A stretch of DNA of 64,000 nt from Mycoplana azooxidifex (GCF_014196765.1 NZ_JACIEE010000015.1:1-64000), one strand, 5' to 3'; shown: positions 21,323 to 31,165, counted from the stretch's first letter. Translations and numbers: made by a program. Notes: generated by a model from the sequence alone, not told the origin.

Positions 21323-22825
21323 ATGGAAAATACCCCCAAGCGGCTGGGCAAGCCGACACTCGACAAGGATCTCGACAAGTTGACGCGCGTCGAGGCGGCC
21401 ACGCTGTTCGTGTCGCGGGGGCTGATCACACCGGGGATTGGCTTCATCTTCCTGGCGCTCGCCATGATCGTCGCCGGCGCTTATGTGATCGACCAGCCCG
21501 GTGCCGCCATCGTCATCGCCGGTTCCGCGCTCGCAGCCTACATGGCCATGAACATCGGCGCCAACGACGTCGCCAACAACGTCAGCCCCGCCGTCGGTTC
21601 AGGCGCGCTGACGATGGCCGCAGCACTCGTCATCGCGGCGATCTTCGAGACGCTCGGGGCGATGCTCGCCGGCGGCGACGTCGTCTCCACCATCTCCGAG
21701 GGGATCGTCGCACCGTCCTCGATGCCTGCAGCGACGCTGGTCTGGGCGATGCTCGCCGCACTGCTTGCGGCCGCGGTCTGGATCAATGCCGCAACCTGGC
21801 TCGGGGCGCCGATCTCCACCACCCATGCCATCGTCGGGGCCGTCATGGGCGCGGGGATCGCGGCGGCCGGTCCGACATCGGTCGACTGGAAACTGATGTC
21901 GGGAATTGCGATGAGCTGGGTGCTCTCGCCGCTGCTCGGCGGCCTCGTGGCGGCCGGGGCGCTCTACTTCATCAAGGAAGCGATCATCTACCGCGATGAC
22001 AAGATCGAGGCGGCGCGGCGGTGGGTGCCGGTGCTAATCGCGATCATGAGCGGCAGCTTCGCCGCCTACCTGGTGATCAGCCCGCTCGACCATGTCCTCA
22101 ACCTCGGGCTCGGCGCATGCCTGCTGGTCGGGCTCGTCATCGGCGGACTGTCCTACGTGATCGGCGTCCCGGTGATCGCCCGCCAGTCGGTCGGGCTCGA
22201 AAACCGCAACCAGTCGCTGCGCAAGCTGTTCCGGGTGCCGCTAATCTTTTCCGCTGCCCTGCTGTCGTTTGCCCACGGTGCCAACGACGTGGCGAATGCG
22301 GTCGGGCCGCTCGCCGCGATCGTGCATGCCGCCCGCACCATGGAGACGGGCTTCGACAACGTGGTGCCGCAATGGATCATGCTGATCGGCGCGCTCGGCA
22401 TTTCGCTCGGGCTGCTGCTGTACGGGCCGAAACTGATCGACCTCGTCGGCAAGGAGATCACCAAGCTCAATCCGATGCGGGCCTATTGCGTGGCGCTGTC
22501 GGCCGCAGTCACGGTTCTTCTGGCCTCCGCTTTCGGGATGCCGGTCAGCTCGACGCATATCGCGGTGGGTTCGGTCTTCGGCGTCGGCTTCCTGCGCGAG
22601 TGGTACACGCAGAACTCCCCGCGCCGCCTCGAATACATCCGCCGGCGCGGCGGTATCGCCGATCCGGAGGCAATCGCGGATCGCAACCCCGACGAGATCA
22701 GGCGCCGCCGGCTGGTGCGTCGCTCCCATTTCATGACCATCGTCGCAGCCTGGATCATCACGGTGCCGGTCACGGCAATGGCGGCGGCCATCCTGTTCGC
22801 CATCCTCCACGCACTGTTCGGCTGA
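21323..22825 (+). CDS. pit: Low-affinity inorganic phosphate transporter
   Basis: A 500-residue PiT-family (PF01384) symporter. The two internal repeats carry the signature GANDVAN twice (AMNIGANDVANNVSPAVG near residue 75 and FAHGANDVANAVGPLA near residue 320) plus the paired STTHA/SSTHI segments. Start at ATG 21323 because GGAG lies 6 bases upstream; a GTG at 21305 also is in frame. Unlike many rhizobial pit genes there is no DUF47 (OrfA/PhoU-like) partner beside it. rsmE follows after 12 bases, probably in one transcript. Confidence 0.93.
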   Translation: MENTPKRLGKPTLDKDLDKLTRVEAATLFVSRGLITPGIGFIFLALAMIVAGAYVIDQPGAAIVIAGSALAAYMAMNIGANDVANNVSPAVGSGALTMAAALVIAAIFETLGAMLAGGDVVSTISEGIVAPSSMPAATLVWAMLAALLAAAVWINAATWLGAPISTTHAIVGAVMGAGIAAAGPTSVDWKLMSGIAMSWVLSPLLGGLVAAGALYFIKEAIIYRDDKIEAARRWVPVLIAIMSGSFAAYLVISPLDHVLNLGLGACLLVGLVIGGLSYVIGVPVIARQSVGLENRNQSLRKLFRVPLIFSAALLSFAHGANDVANAVGPLAAIVHAARTMETGFDNVVPQWIMLIGALGISLGLLLYGPKLIDLVGKEITKLNPMRAYCVALSAAVTVLLASAFGMPVSSTHIAVGSVFGVGFLREWYTQNSPRRLEYIRRRGGIADPEAIADRNPDEIRRRRLVRRSHFMTIVAAWIITVPVTAMAAAILFAILHALFG

Positions 22826-22837
22826 CGGGAGAAGAAT

Positions 22838-23575
22838 ATGCGGGCCAACTATCGCATGCAGCGCCTGTTCGTGGATGCCGCCCTTTTTGCGGGAGCGTCG
22901 TTCGAGGCATCGAAGGAGCAGTTCCACTACCTTGCCAACGTGCTGCGGGCCGAGGAAGGCACGCGGCTGCTCGTCTTCAACGGACGCGACGGTGAATGGA
23001 CGGCCGACGTCTCGTATCCGACGCGAAAGCGCCTGCTTCTCACCGTGGCCGAACAGTCCCGCCCGCAGCCGGAGGCAAGCGACCTGCACTATCTCTTCGC
23101 GCCGCTCAAGGTCGGCCGTCTCGACTACCTCGTGCAGAAGGCCGTCGAGATGGGGGCCGGGCTGCTGCAGCCGGTCATGAGCCAGCACGTGCAGGGAAAG
23201 ATCGGCAGCCTCGAGCGGCTGGAGGCGAACGTGATCGAGGCGGCCGAGCAATGCGGCATCCTCGGCATTCCACAGGTCGCCCCGCCCCGCCGCCTCGACG
23301 AGCTTCTGCAGGACTGGCCGCAGGATCGCCGCATCGTCTACTGCGACGAGGGGCACGAGAGCCAGAATCCCCTGCCCGTTCTCCAGGCGATCGGCGAAAG
23401 AAAGCTCGCCCTTCTCGTCGGGCCGGAAGGCGGATTTTCCGATGCCGAACGCGCGCTGCTTCGAAGCCTGCCGTTCGTCACGCCGATCCCGCTCGGCCCC
23501 CGCATCCTGAGAGCCGACACCGCCGCGGTGGCGGCCATGGCGGTGATCCAGGCCACCATCGGCGACTGGCACTGA
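22838..23575 (+). CDS. rsmE: 16S rRNA m3U1498 methyltransferase
   Basis: RsmE methylates N3 of U1498 in helix 44 of 16S rRNA using S-adenosylmethionine. The 245-residue SPOUT protein has the N-terminal [14 protein letters not shown]-like part and the C-terminal knot motifs [17 protein letters not shown] and [26 protein letters not shown] precedes the ATG. Follows pit closely on the same strand. Confidence 0.95.
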   Translation: MRANYRMQRLFVDAALFAGASFEASKEQFHYLANVLRAEEGTRLLVFNGRDGEWTADVSYPTRKRLLLTVAEQSRPQPEASDLHYLFAPLKVGRLDYLVQKAVEMGAGLLQPVMSQHVQGKIGSLERLEANVIEAAEQCGILGIPQVAPPRRLDELLQDWPQDRRIVYCDEGHESQNPLPVLQAIGERKLALLVGPEGGFSDAERALLRSLPFVTPIPLGPRILRADTAAVAAMAVIQATIGDWH

Positions 23576-23747
23576 ACCGCCGTCACCAAGTTGCGGGAAT
23601 TCTGCGCCAAAGGTTTGCGGCAAAACAGCTTTCTGTTTTTTTGAAGGCATCTTGAAAGAAATTTGCTTGCACCGCACATAATTACGGTCCAAGCACCTTC
23701 ACCCGCCTGGCCTTGCGGCCGGGTCCCACCTGCACAAGAAGACGCCC

Positions 23748-25121
23748 ATGGCCCGTGACACCACCGACCAGACGCCGCTCCGCTCGACAGCGGAATTGGC
23801 CGAATACCTCGCTGCCGGCTGCAAGCCGAAGGAGCAGTTCCGGATCGGCACGGAGCACGAGAAATTCGTCTTCTTCACTGCCGACAACAGCCCGGTGCCC
23901 TATTCCGGCGAACGCAGCATCTCCGCGCTTCTGAACGGCATGCAGCAGAAGACGGGGTGGGAGCCGATCGAAGACGGCGACAACATCATCGGGCTTTCCG
24001 GCCCTGCCGGCGCCGGGGCGATCTCGCTGGAACCCGGCGGCCAGTTCGAACTCTCCGGCGCGCCGCTGGAAAACCTGCACCAGACCTGCAAGGAATCGAA
24101 CCAGCACCTGGCGACGCTGCGCGAGGTCGCCGAGCCGCTCGGCATCCGCTTCCTCGGCATCGGCGGCAGTCCGAAATGGACGCTTGCCGAAACCCCGCGC
24201 ATGCCGAAGTCGCGCTACGACATCATGACCCGCTACATGCCCAAGGTCGGCACCAAGGGGCTGGACATGATGTACCGCACCTGCACGATCCAGGTGAACC
24301 TCGACTTTTCGTCGGAAGAGGACATGCGCCGCAAGATGCAGGTGTCGCTGAAGCTGCAGTCGCTCGCGACGGCGCTGTTTGCCTCCTCGCCCTTCACCGA
24401 CGGCCGGCCGAACGGCCTGCTCTCCTGGCGCGGCGACATCTGGCGCGACACCGACAACAACCGCGCCGGCCTCATCCCGTTCGCCTTCGCCCCGGATTTC
24501 GGCTTCGAGGCCTATGTCGAATGGGCGCTGGACGTGCCGATGTACTTCGTGGTCCGCGACGGCAAGTACCACGACTGCACGCACGTCACCTTCCGCCAGT
24601 TCATGGCCGGTGCGCTGAAGGGCGAGATCGCCGACTGGCAGCCCAACATGGGCGACTGGACCAACCATCTCTCCACCCTCTTCCCCGATGTCCGGCTCAA
24701 GCGCTTCCTGGAGATGCGCGGCGCCGACGGTGGCCCCTGGCGGCGGATCTGTGCGCTGCCGGCCTTCTGGGTCGGCCTGCTCTATGACCACACGGCCCTT
24801 GCGGCAGCCGAGGACCTCACGCGCGACTGGTCGGTCGAGGAGGTCTCGACGCTGCGCGATGCGGTGCCTGCGCAGGGCCTCGCTGCGATCCATCGCGGCA
24901 GGCCGCTGTGGGATCTCGCCCGCGAGGTGATCGCGATTTCGCGCGCCGGACTGGCCGCCCGCGCCTGCCTCAACGGAGACGGCGTGGACGAGACCGTCTT
25001 CCTGTCGCCGCTGGACGAGGTGCTGGCCAAGAAGGCGACGCTGGCCGAGGACATGCTGGCGCTCTACGACGGCCGCTGGCAGGGCTCTGTCGAGCCGGTC
25101 TTCTCCGATTACCAGTATTGA
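23748..25121 (+). CDS. gshA: Glutamate-cysteine ligase, class II (alphaproteobacterial/plant type)
   Basis: The first enzyme of glutathione synthesis, which joins L-glutamate and L-cysteine with ATP. The 457-residue protein has the GCS2-type motifs RIGTEHEKFVF near residue 33, ISLEPGGQFELSG in the middle and MYRTCTIQVNLDFSSEEDM. Length fits the plant/alphaproteobacterial class and not the E. coli class. The region 23651-23700 in front has a TTGAAA but no well-spaced -10, so I do not mark a promoter. It is a single gene followed by the DUF937 gene. Confidence 0.95.
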   Translation: MARDTTDQTPLRSTAELAEYLAAGCKPKEQFRIGTEHEKFVFFTADNSPVPYSGERSISALLNGMQQKTGWEPIEDGDNIIGLSGPAGAGAISLEPGGQFELSGAPLENLHQTCKESNQHLATLREVAEPLGIRFLGIGGSPKWTLAETPRMPKSRYDIMTRYMPKVGTKGLDMMYRTCTIQVNLDFSSEEDMRRKMQVSLKLQSLATALFASSPFTDGRPNGLLSWRGDIWRDTDNNRAGLIPFAFAPDFGFEAYVEWALDVPMYFVVRDGKYHDCTHVTFRQFMAGALKGEIADWQPNMGDWTNHLSTLFPDVRLKRFLEMRGADGGPWRRICALPAFWVGLLYDHTALAAAEDLTRDWSVEEVSTLRDAVPAQGLAAIHRGRPLWDLAREVIAISRAGLAARACLNGDGVDETVFLSPLDEVLAKKATLAEDMLALYDGRWQGSVEPVFSDYQY

Positions 25122-25266
25122 GCGTTAGACCTGAAGCGTTAGTCGCTGGCCACAGACCGGCCGCCGAAGAAACCGGTTTCCGCCGCCGTTATTGCCGTTA
25201 TAGTGCAAGGTCATGCAGCCGCATGCACCGGTGTTCAACGCCGGCACGACGACAAGGGGAACGGCG

Positions 25267-26136
25267 ATGATCGCACTGTACGACTTGATGCTGAAGGCCC
25301 AGAACGGCAGTGCTCTGGACGTGATGGCAAAGCAATTCGGGCTGGCCCAGCAGCAGGCGAACGAGGCGGTCTCGGCGCTGATGCCGGCCTTCTCGGAAGG
25401 CATGAAACGCAGCGCTGCCAACCCCTACGATTTCAGCAGCTTCCTCAAGGCGCTCTATTCCGGCGAGCATGCCAAGTACTTCGAGGACATGACCAAGGCG
25501 TTCACGCCCATGGGCATTAACGAAGGCAACGACCTGCTTTCGCAGTTCTTCGGATCGAAGGAGGTGTCGCGGGCGATTGCCGCGCAGGCCGCCCAGATGA
25601 CCGGGATCGGGCAGGAGATCTACAAACAGATGCTGCCCGTGGTCGCCAACACCCTGATGGGCGGCCTGTTCAAGCAATCGACGTCGCCCTTCTTCCCCGG
25701 CATGCCGCAGCAGAGTGGGGACAACCCCTTCCTCGCGGCCATGCAGCAGTGGATGGAGGCGACCGGAATGGCCCGGAAGCCGGAGCCGCAGACAAATCCC
25801 TTCAGCAATCCGTTCAACAATCCCTTCACCCAGGCCTTCTTCGGCACGACACCGAAGAAGGAGGCGCAGGACCTCTTCGCCGACAATCCCTTCGCAAAGG
25901 CGTTTGCCGACATGGTGGCGGGGATGTCGGGCAAGAAGCCCGAGACGGACGCCGCCCCCGAAAAGGCCGAGACGCCGGCCGATTCCTGGTCGAAGTTCGT
26001 CAACACCCTGTTCGACACCGGGCTCGAGATGCAGAAGGACTACCAGAAGAACATCGAGGACATCTTCGACACGATGACCAAGCAGGCCGAGACCGGAACG
26101 CAGAAGGCGCCAAAGGCACCGAAAGACGCCGGGTGA
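25267..26136 (+). CDS. DUF937 domain protein with NPF-rich middle
   Basis: A 289-residue cytoplasmic-looking protein. The N-terminal 130 residues fit DUF937 (LMLKAQNGSALDVMAKQFGL, EAVSALMPAFSEGM). The middle holds five NPF tripeptides, three of them nearly back to back in TNPFSNPFNNPFTQAFF, and the C-terminus is a charged helix with a Lys/Pro tail. ATG 25267 is preferred since AGGGGA lies just before it; the frame is open from 25213. Function is unknown. Related proteins in other bacteria (YidB-like) are uncharacterised. Confidence 0.75.
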   Translation: MIALYDLMLKAQNGSALDVMAKQFGLAQQQANEAVSALMPAFSEGMKRSAANPYDFSSFLKALYSGEHAKYFEDMTKAFTPMGINEGNDLLSQFFGSKEVSRAIAAQAAQMTGIGQEIYKQMLPVVANTLMGGLFKQSTSPFFPGMPQQSGDNPFLAAMQQWMEATGMARKPEPQTNPFSNPFNNPFTQAFFGTTPKKEAQDLFADNPFAKAFADMVAGMSGKKPETDAAPEKAETPADSWSKFVNTLFDTGLEMQKDYQKNIEDIFDTMTKQAETGTQKAPKAPKDAG

Positions 26137-26248
26137 AAGGCAGGGCCCGGCAGAATGAAAAGGCCCAGCGCGGACCATTCAAGGTCGCACGCCGGGCAAG
26201 CGGCAGGGTTATTGGCTCTCACCCTGCGGGGAAGCTTGGAGGGAGACC

Positions 26249-26545
26249 TCAGTCGGTCCGACCGCTCCGGATGTGCCTGCGCGCCCGCTCGCGCGCCGTT
26301 ATCGTCAGATGCAGGCCGGGATCGGCAAAGAAGGTCGAGGTCATCGCCTCGGCGATGTCTGCGCGCCGCAGCCCGATATCCAGCAACTGATGGTCGTCGA
26401 GTTCATTCAGATGGCCGATAACAGCCCGGTTGCGCCATGTGCGGACCATCCTGATCGCGGAACGGCGAAGGAAGGTGAAGAGCGTGGGAACAGGGCGGCG
26501 CGAATCGGCCAGGTCGAGGTCGATATGATGGTCATAGGTGCGCAT
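26249..26545 (-). CDS. DUF1127 small regulatory-type protein
   Basis: A 98-residue protein whose central part VIGHLNELDDHQLLDIGLRR is the Arg-rich DUF1127 (YjiS-like) domain. Short DUF1127 proteins in alphaproteobacteria act in RNA metabolism and in phosphate or stress responses; this one has an extra N-terminal 40 residues and a C-terminal basic tail. It stands alone and is divergent from the LysR gene downstream at 26821. Confidence 0.8.
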   Translation of the reverse strand: MRTYDHHIDLDLADSRRPVPTLFTFLRRSAIRMVRTWRNRAVIGHLNELDDHQLLDIGLRRADIAEAMTSTFFADPGLHLTITARERARRHIRSGRTD

Positions 26546-26760
26546 GGCATCTCTCCTTTCCGGTGCAGCGCGCCGCTACGGCAGAAATGCGCGCACCTGT
26601 GATCGTTTCGCCAACCGGGATCGGCGGGCGGCAAAGGTTTTCGGTCTTGCAAAAAAGTCCATCCCAGCTGGATGTCTGCCCCGGGCGGATTTGTACTCCT
26701 CCAAGGTGAAGTCCGGCGGACCGTCCGTTCACCCTGCATGCCCTTTTTCGCAAAATGACA

Positions 26761-26798
26761 TTGATCAGTCCAACGAATGTTTCTAATACTATTGATCA
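26761..26798. promoter_or_regulatory. Twin TTGATCA sites in front of a LysR gene
   Basis: TTGATCA occurs at 26761-26767 and 26792-26798, 31 bp apart (about three helical turns), within 60 bases of the LysR start. The TGATCA core is itself a dyad. A LysR autoregulatory operator is a reasonable reading but untested. Confidence 0.4.
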
Positions 26799-26820
26799 AA
26801 CCCTCTGATGGAACATCGCC

Positions 26821-27774
26821 ATGTCCGCTCCGCTGGATATCGATCAGCTGCATACCTTCGTCGCGATCGCCGACACCGGCTCCTTCACCAAGGCTGCCGA
26901 CCGCGTGTTCAAGACCCAGTCCGCCGTCTCGATGCAGATGCGCCGGCTGGAGGAGCGCATCGGCAAGCAGCTGTTCATGAAGGACGGCCGCGGCAACCGG
27001 CTGACGGCCGAAGGCGACCGGCTGCTGAACTTCGCGCGGCGGATGATCCGGCTGAACAACGAGGCGATCGCGGCCTTCGACGACAACCGCCTGGAGGGCT
27101 CGCTGCGCATCGGCACGCCAGACGACTATGCCGATCGCTACATGCCCGAAATCATCATGCGTTTCGCCAAGACCCATCCGAACGTCGAGCTCTACATCGT
27201 CTGCGAGCCTTCGGTGGATCTCGCCGAGAAGATGAGCAAGGGCGAGCTCGACATCGCGCTCGTGACCCACAATCCGCGCGAACGCCAGTCGGACGTGGTG
27301 CGCACCGAGCCCTTGTGCTGGGTGATGTCGGCAAACCATCCCCTGCCCGAGAACGCGCCGGTGCCGCTCGCGGTCGGTCGGCGCGACTGCCAGTGGCGGC
27401 AGGTCGCCTGTGCGGCGCTCGATTCGGTCGGGCGCGACTACCAGGTGCTCTTTACCAGCTGGTCCTCGACCGTGGTCGCCGCGGCGGTGATGGCCGGCAT
27501 GGCCGTCTCCGTCCTGCCGGAATCCGCACTCAGGCCCGGCATGCGGGTGCTGACGCAGGCGGACGGCTTCCCGCCGCTCGCCCCGGTCCAGATCGGCATC
27601 ATGAAGCGGCCTGGGCTTTCGCCGTCGCTGATGAATGCGATCACCAGCCACATCACCGCCTGTCTCGACAACATCTCGCCGCTCGCCGTCAACGACGATC
27701 TGCCGGAAGCCGAGGTCAAGGCCTTTCCCCGCCTGCCGCGCCTGCGGCCGGGGCATGTGCTGCCGGGATGGTGA
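26821..27774 (+). CDS. LysR-family transcriptional regulator
   Basis: A 317-residue LysR-type regulator with an N-terminal winged helix (DIDQLHTFVAIADTGSFTKAA, QSAVSMQMRRLEERIGKQLF) and a substrate-binding domain. The sequence leans toward the LrhA/HexA-like group that includes several stress and envelope regulators in rhizobia; an LsrB-like role is possible since gshA lies near, but this cannot be proven here. Two TTGATCA sites precede it. No target gene is adjacent on the opposite strand except the DUF1127 gene. Confidence 0.83.
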   Translation: MSAPLDIDQLHTFVAIADTGSFTKAADRVFKTQSAVSMQMRRLEERIGKQLFMKDGRGNRLTAEGDRLLNFARRMIRLNNEAIAAFDDNRLEGSLRIGTPDDYADRYMPEIIMRFAKTHPNVELYIVCEPSVDLAEKMSKGELDIALVTHNPRERQSDVVRTEPLCWVMSANHPLPENAPVPLAVGRRDCQWRQVACAALDSVGRDYQVLFTSWSSTVVAAAVMAGMAVSVLPESALRPGMRVLTQADGFPPLAPVQIGIMKRPGLSPSLMNAITSHITACLDNISPLAVNDDLPEAEVKAFPRLPRLRPGHVLPGW

Positions 27775-27913
27775 GACTGCCACACGCCGATTCCTGAATC
27801 GTAGCTCGACGGCTTTTAAAGCCCGCCGGGCATGCATGGCGAACCTCCCGATTCGCAGACAGACGTTCCCGCCAGAGACGCTCCGGCTTTCCGGTCCGAA
27901 CAGCCCTCGGCCG

Positions 27914-28984
27914 CTAGCGCCCGGCGCGCGCCAGGCCGTGGGCCACCAGCCGGTCGATAACCTCGGCATAGCTCACACCGCTCGCCGCCATCGCCTTGGA
28001 ATACATGCTGATGTCGGTAAAGCCCGGAATGGTGTTGAGCTCATTGACGACGAAGCGCATGTCCTCCGTGACGAAGAAATCGACGCGGGCCATGCCGTCG
28101 CAGCCAACGGCGCGGAAGGCGCTTGCCGCGGTGTCGCGGATCCTGCCCTCGACCTCCGGCGGCAGCTCCGCCGGGACCTTCAGTGCAGCACCCGCCTCAT
28201 CGATGTACTTGGCGTCGTAGCTGTAGAAGCCGTGGCTTTCCGCCGGTACGATCTCGCCCGGACGGGAGACGAAGAGGCCGCCCTCGGTGTCCTCAAGGAC
28301 GCTGCATTCGATCTCGCGGCCGCGAACGAATTCTTCCGCCAGCAACTTGCGATCGTGGCGGAAGCCTTCGGCGAGCGCCGCCTCGTACTGTGCCGCGCTC
28401 GATACCTTGCTGACACCGACGGACGAGCCCTGCCGGGCCGGCTTGATGAAGACCGGCAGGCCGAGTGCGGCCTCGACATCCGCAAAGGTCGGGGCCGCAT
28501 CCTCCCGGATCGTGAGCGAGCGCGCAGCCGGCAGGCCCGCCTCCAGCAGCAGCCGCTTGGCGATGTCCTTGTCGAGCGCCGTCGCCGAACCGAGGATGCC
28601 GCAGCCGACGAGGGGGACGCGCGCGACTTCCGCCAGCCCCTGGACGGAGCCGTCTTCGCCAAAAAGACCGTGCAGGACGGGAAACAGCACGTCTATCTTG
28701 GTCAGTTCGTGCGGCGCGCCGTCGGCCGGGATCGCCACGATCCGTCCTTCCCCGCCCGCAACGAGGCACAGCTCCGTCCCCTCCGAAGGCCTGGCGAGCT
28801 CACCGCCATCGAAACGGCTCAGCAGCCAGCGTCCCTCGCGGGTGACGAAGACGGGCACCGCATCGTATTTCTTGGAGTCGAGTGCCCGCATGACGTTGGT
28901 CGCCGACATCACGGAGACGTCGTGCTCGCTGGAGCGGCCGCCGAAAAGCACGGCGATGCGCAATCTGCTGGATGTGTCTGGCAT
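27914..28984 (-). CDS. ddl: D-alanine--D-alanine ligase
   Basis: Ddl makes the D-Ala-D-Ala dipeptide for peptidoglycan. The 356-residue ATP-grasp enzyme shows VLFGGRSSEHDVSVMSA near the N-terminus, LHGLFGEDGSVQGLAE, VFIKPARQGSSVGVSKV, and the C-terminal VNELNTIPGFTDISMYS. This is the longer type 2-like form. ATG 28984 has GGGGGA upstream; the frame open to 29101 has no homology. The gene lies outside the usual mur-ddlB-ftsQAZ cluster, so it is likely a second ligase (ddlA-like). Confidence 0.93.
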   Translation of the reverse strand: MPDTSSRLRIAVLFGGRSSEHDVSVMSATNVMRALDSKKYDAVPVFVTREGRWLLSRFDGGELARPSEGTELCLVAGGEGRIVAIPADGAPHELTKIDVLFPVLHGLFGEDGSVQGLAEVARVPLVGCGILGSATALDKDIAKRLLLEAGLPAARSLTIREDAAPTFADVEAALGLPVFIKPARQGSSVGVSKVSSAAQYEAALAEGFRHDRKLLAEEFVRGREIECSVLEDTEGGLFVSRPGEIVPAESHGFYSYDAKYIDEAGAALKVPAELPPEVEGRIRDTAASAFRAVGCDGMARVDFFVTEDMRFVVNELNTIPGFTDISMYSKAMAASGVSYAEVIDRLVAHGLARAGR

Positions 28985-29136
28985 GCGGTCCCCCGATTGG
29001 TGCTGTTGCGATCGGATCGAGCAATTGCGTCGACGTGAGGGCAACCGCAAGTCGGGAGACGCTTTATACAGCGAAATCAGAGGCCGCGGAGATGACGACA
29101 AGCTGACGGATAGGGAGCTCGCCCGCTCGAGACTAC

Positions 29137-29163
29137 GATCCTGCCCGTCACCGGGGCAGGATC
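29137..29163. terminator. Perfect 10 bp hairpin between atpB paralogue and ddl
   Basis: GATCCTGCCC (29137-29146) pairs exactly with GGGCAGGATC (29154-29163) across a 7-base loop. It is about 110 bases past the end of the atpB paralogue. No U tract follows on either strand, so it may be a transcript-stabilising hairpin or a factor-dependent stop. Confidence 0.4.
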
Positions 29164-29273
29164 GCGTACTCTGTCAGGACCTTACCGCCCTCGCCCTTAC
29201 TCGGCGGCCGTACTGGCGTGCGTGGACGTGCCGGGTGGCTGATGCGCGGATGCGCTCGCCGCCACCGCTGTCC

Positions 29274-30020
29274 TCAATGGCCGGGATGGATCGCGTCGTT
29301 CAGGTACATGCAGGTCAGCATCGTGAAGACGTAGGCCTGGATCAGCGCCATCAGAAACTCCAGCGCCGTGATCGCTACCGTCATCAGGAGCGGCATGATC
29401 GCAGCAACGATCCCAAGGGTCCCCAACCCGCCGAGGCCGACCACGAAGCCGGCAAACACCTTCAGCGTGATGTGCCCCGCAAGCATGACGGCGAACAGGC
29501 GCACGGAGTGGCTGACGGGCCGGGACATGTAGGAAATGATCTCGATCGGCACGATGATCGGAATCAGGATCGCAGGCACGCCGGCCGGCTTGAAAAGCCG
29601 AAGAAAGCCGAGGCCGTGCTTGAAGAGCCCGTAGATGGTCACCGTCGCGAAGACGATGCCCGCCAGCGCGGCGGTGACGACGATCTGGCTGGTGACGGTG
29701 AACGCATAGGGAAACATGCCGATCAGGTTTGCCACGAGGATGAACATGAAGAGGGAGAACACCAGCGGGAAGAAGCGCATCCCGTGTTCTCCGGCATTGT
29801 CCCTCAGGGTCTTTGCGACGAACTCGTAGAGCATTTCGGCGCTGGACTGCCAGCGCCCCGGAACCAGTCGCCCATTCCCCGTCGCCAGAACCAGAAAGCC
29901 GCTGGCGATGGCGACCGTCGCCACCATGTATGCGGATGCGTTGGTAAAGCTCAGGTCGAGGCTTCCGATGCCGAGGGTCATCAGCGGGTTGACTTCAAAT
30001 TGCTCAATGGGGCCGGCCAT
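29274..30020 (-). CDS. atpB: ATP synthase F0 subunit a, orphan paralogue
   Basis: A 248-residue polytopic protein that reads end to end as the F0 a subunit: five to six membrane helices, the HSVRLF segment with the essential Arg at residue 174, and the C-terminal [16 protein letters not shown]. It stands alone: no atpI, atpE or atpF is beside it, whereas rhizobial genomes keep these together. The usual RLFANMLAGH is [10 protein letters not shown] here (Asn to Val at 178). It may be a second copy with altered function, or the only copy moved away from its operon; the rest of the genome would decide. Confidence 0.85.
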   Translation of the reverse strand: MAGPIEQFEVNPLMTLGIGSLDLSFTNASAYMVATVAIASGFLVLATGNGRLVPGRWQSSAEMLYEFVAKTLRDNAGEHGMRFFPLVFSLFMFILVANLIGMFPYAFTVTSQIVVTAALAGIVFATVTIYGLFKHGLGFLRLFKPAGVPAILIPIIVPIEIISYMSRPVSHSVRLFAVMLAGHITLKVFAGFVVGLGGLGTLGIVAAIMPLLMTVAITALEFLMALIQAYVFTMLTCMYLNDAIHPGH

Positions 30021-30283
30021 GACTTTCCTTCGACAGTCTGTGGCCGCGAGCGTGCATGCGCGCGACGACGCAAGCGCGCCACGGCGCGCACACGGGTCGC
30101 GAACCTGATGAAAATTCTGAAATGGGGAGCATATTCATTCCGGCGGCCCTTTGATCTCGATGGCGAGATGCAGGGCCGTCCCCGGAACGTTTCAAGGCGC
30201 AGGTCGTCCTGCGCGAGCGTTACTTAGCCGGACCGCCCCTGCATTGCAAGGATATCCTGGTCCCGCGTGTGCCCGGAAGGCGG

Positions 30284-31165
30284 CTATCCGTTCAGGTTCT
30301 TCTTCAGGAACTCCACCGTACGCTGCCAGGCGAGTTCGGCTGCGGCCTTGTCGTAGCGGGCAGCCGAGGTGTCGTTGTTGAAGGCGTGGTTGACGCCCTC
30401 GTAGACGAACAGCTCGTAGGTTGTGCCGGCGTCGTCCAGCGCCTTCTTGTAGCCGTCGATTCCGGCGTTGATACGCTCGTCGAGGCCGGCATAGTGCAGC
30501 ATCAACGCCGCCTTGATATTGGCCACGCCCTCGGCCGGCGGCTGGGCGCCGTAATAGGCGACGGCGGCCTTCAGGTTGGGATCGGCTACAGCCAGTTGGT
30601 TGGCGAGCCCGCCGCCCCAACAGAAGCCGATCGCGCCGACCTTGCCGTTCACCCAGTCGAGCTCGGACAGGTAGGCGACGGTGGCGACCGCGTTCTCAAC
30701 AGTCGCGGCACGGTCGAGCTTGCCGAACATCTCGCGCGCCTTGTCCTCGTCGGGCGGCGTGCCTCCCTCGAGCGATAGGAAGTCGGGAGCGAGCGCCACG
30801 AAGCCTTCGAGCGCCATGCGGCGGGCGACGTCGCGGGTGTGCGCATTGAGGCCGCGGTTCTCGTGGATGACGATGACGGCGCCGAGTTGGCCCTGCGCAT
30901 CCTTCGGGCGGGCGATATAGCCGCGCATCTGTCCCTTGGGTGCTGCCCAGGTCACCTCCTCGGCAATCAGCCGGCTATCGCTTTCGGCGACGATCTGGGC
31001 GCTGGCGCCGCTGGCAGCCAAAAGCGGCGCAATCGCTGCGGCACCGGCGGCCGAGCCTGCGAGCGCCGTCAGCCGCTCCATGAAGCGGCGGCGGTCGAGC
31101 GTCAGGTGGGTGTATTCGTCATAGGCGTCGATCATCGCCTGCGTGATCTTCGGCATGCGTTCCAT
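30284..31165 (-). CDS. Secreted dienelactone hydrolase family protein
   Basis: A 293-residue alpha/beta hydrolase of the carboxymethylenebutenolidase family with a twin-arginine-type leader (DRRRFMERLTALAGSAAGAAAI, cleavage near SASA at about residue 55). The triad is visible: Cys in GFCWGG, Asp in LDERIN and His in NHAFNNDTS. Such exported members occur in many rhizobia; the substrate is not known. It stands between the atpB paralogue and the alcohol dehydrogenase gene, both on the same strand with wide gaps. Confidence 0.85.
   Translation of the reverse strand: MERMPKITQAMIDAYDEYTHLTLDRRRFMERLTALAGSAAGAAAIAPLLAASGASAQIVAESDSRLIAEEVTWAAPKGQMRGYIARPKDAQGQLGAVIVIHENRGLNAHTRDVARRMALEGFVALAPDFLSLEGGTPPDEDKAREMFGKLDRAATVENAVATVAYLSELDWVNGKVGAIGFCWGGGLANQLAVADPNLKAAVAYYGAQPPAEGVANIKAALMLHYAGLDERINAGIDGYKKALDDAGTTYELFVYEGVNHAFNNDTSAARYDKAAAELAWQRTVEFLKKNLNG

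Noticed and set aside
23651-23700. Possible sigma-70 promoter before gshA (TTGAAA with CATAAT)
   Set aside because: The spacing between the boxes is 19 bp, outside the range I would accept without data.
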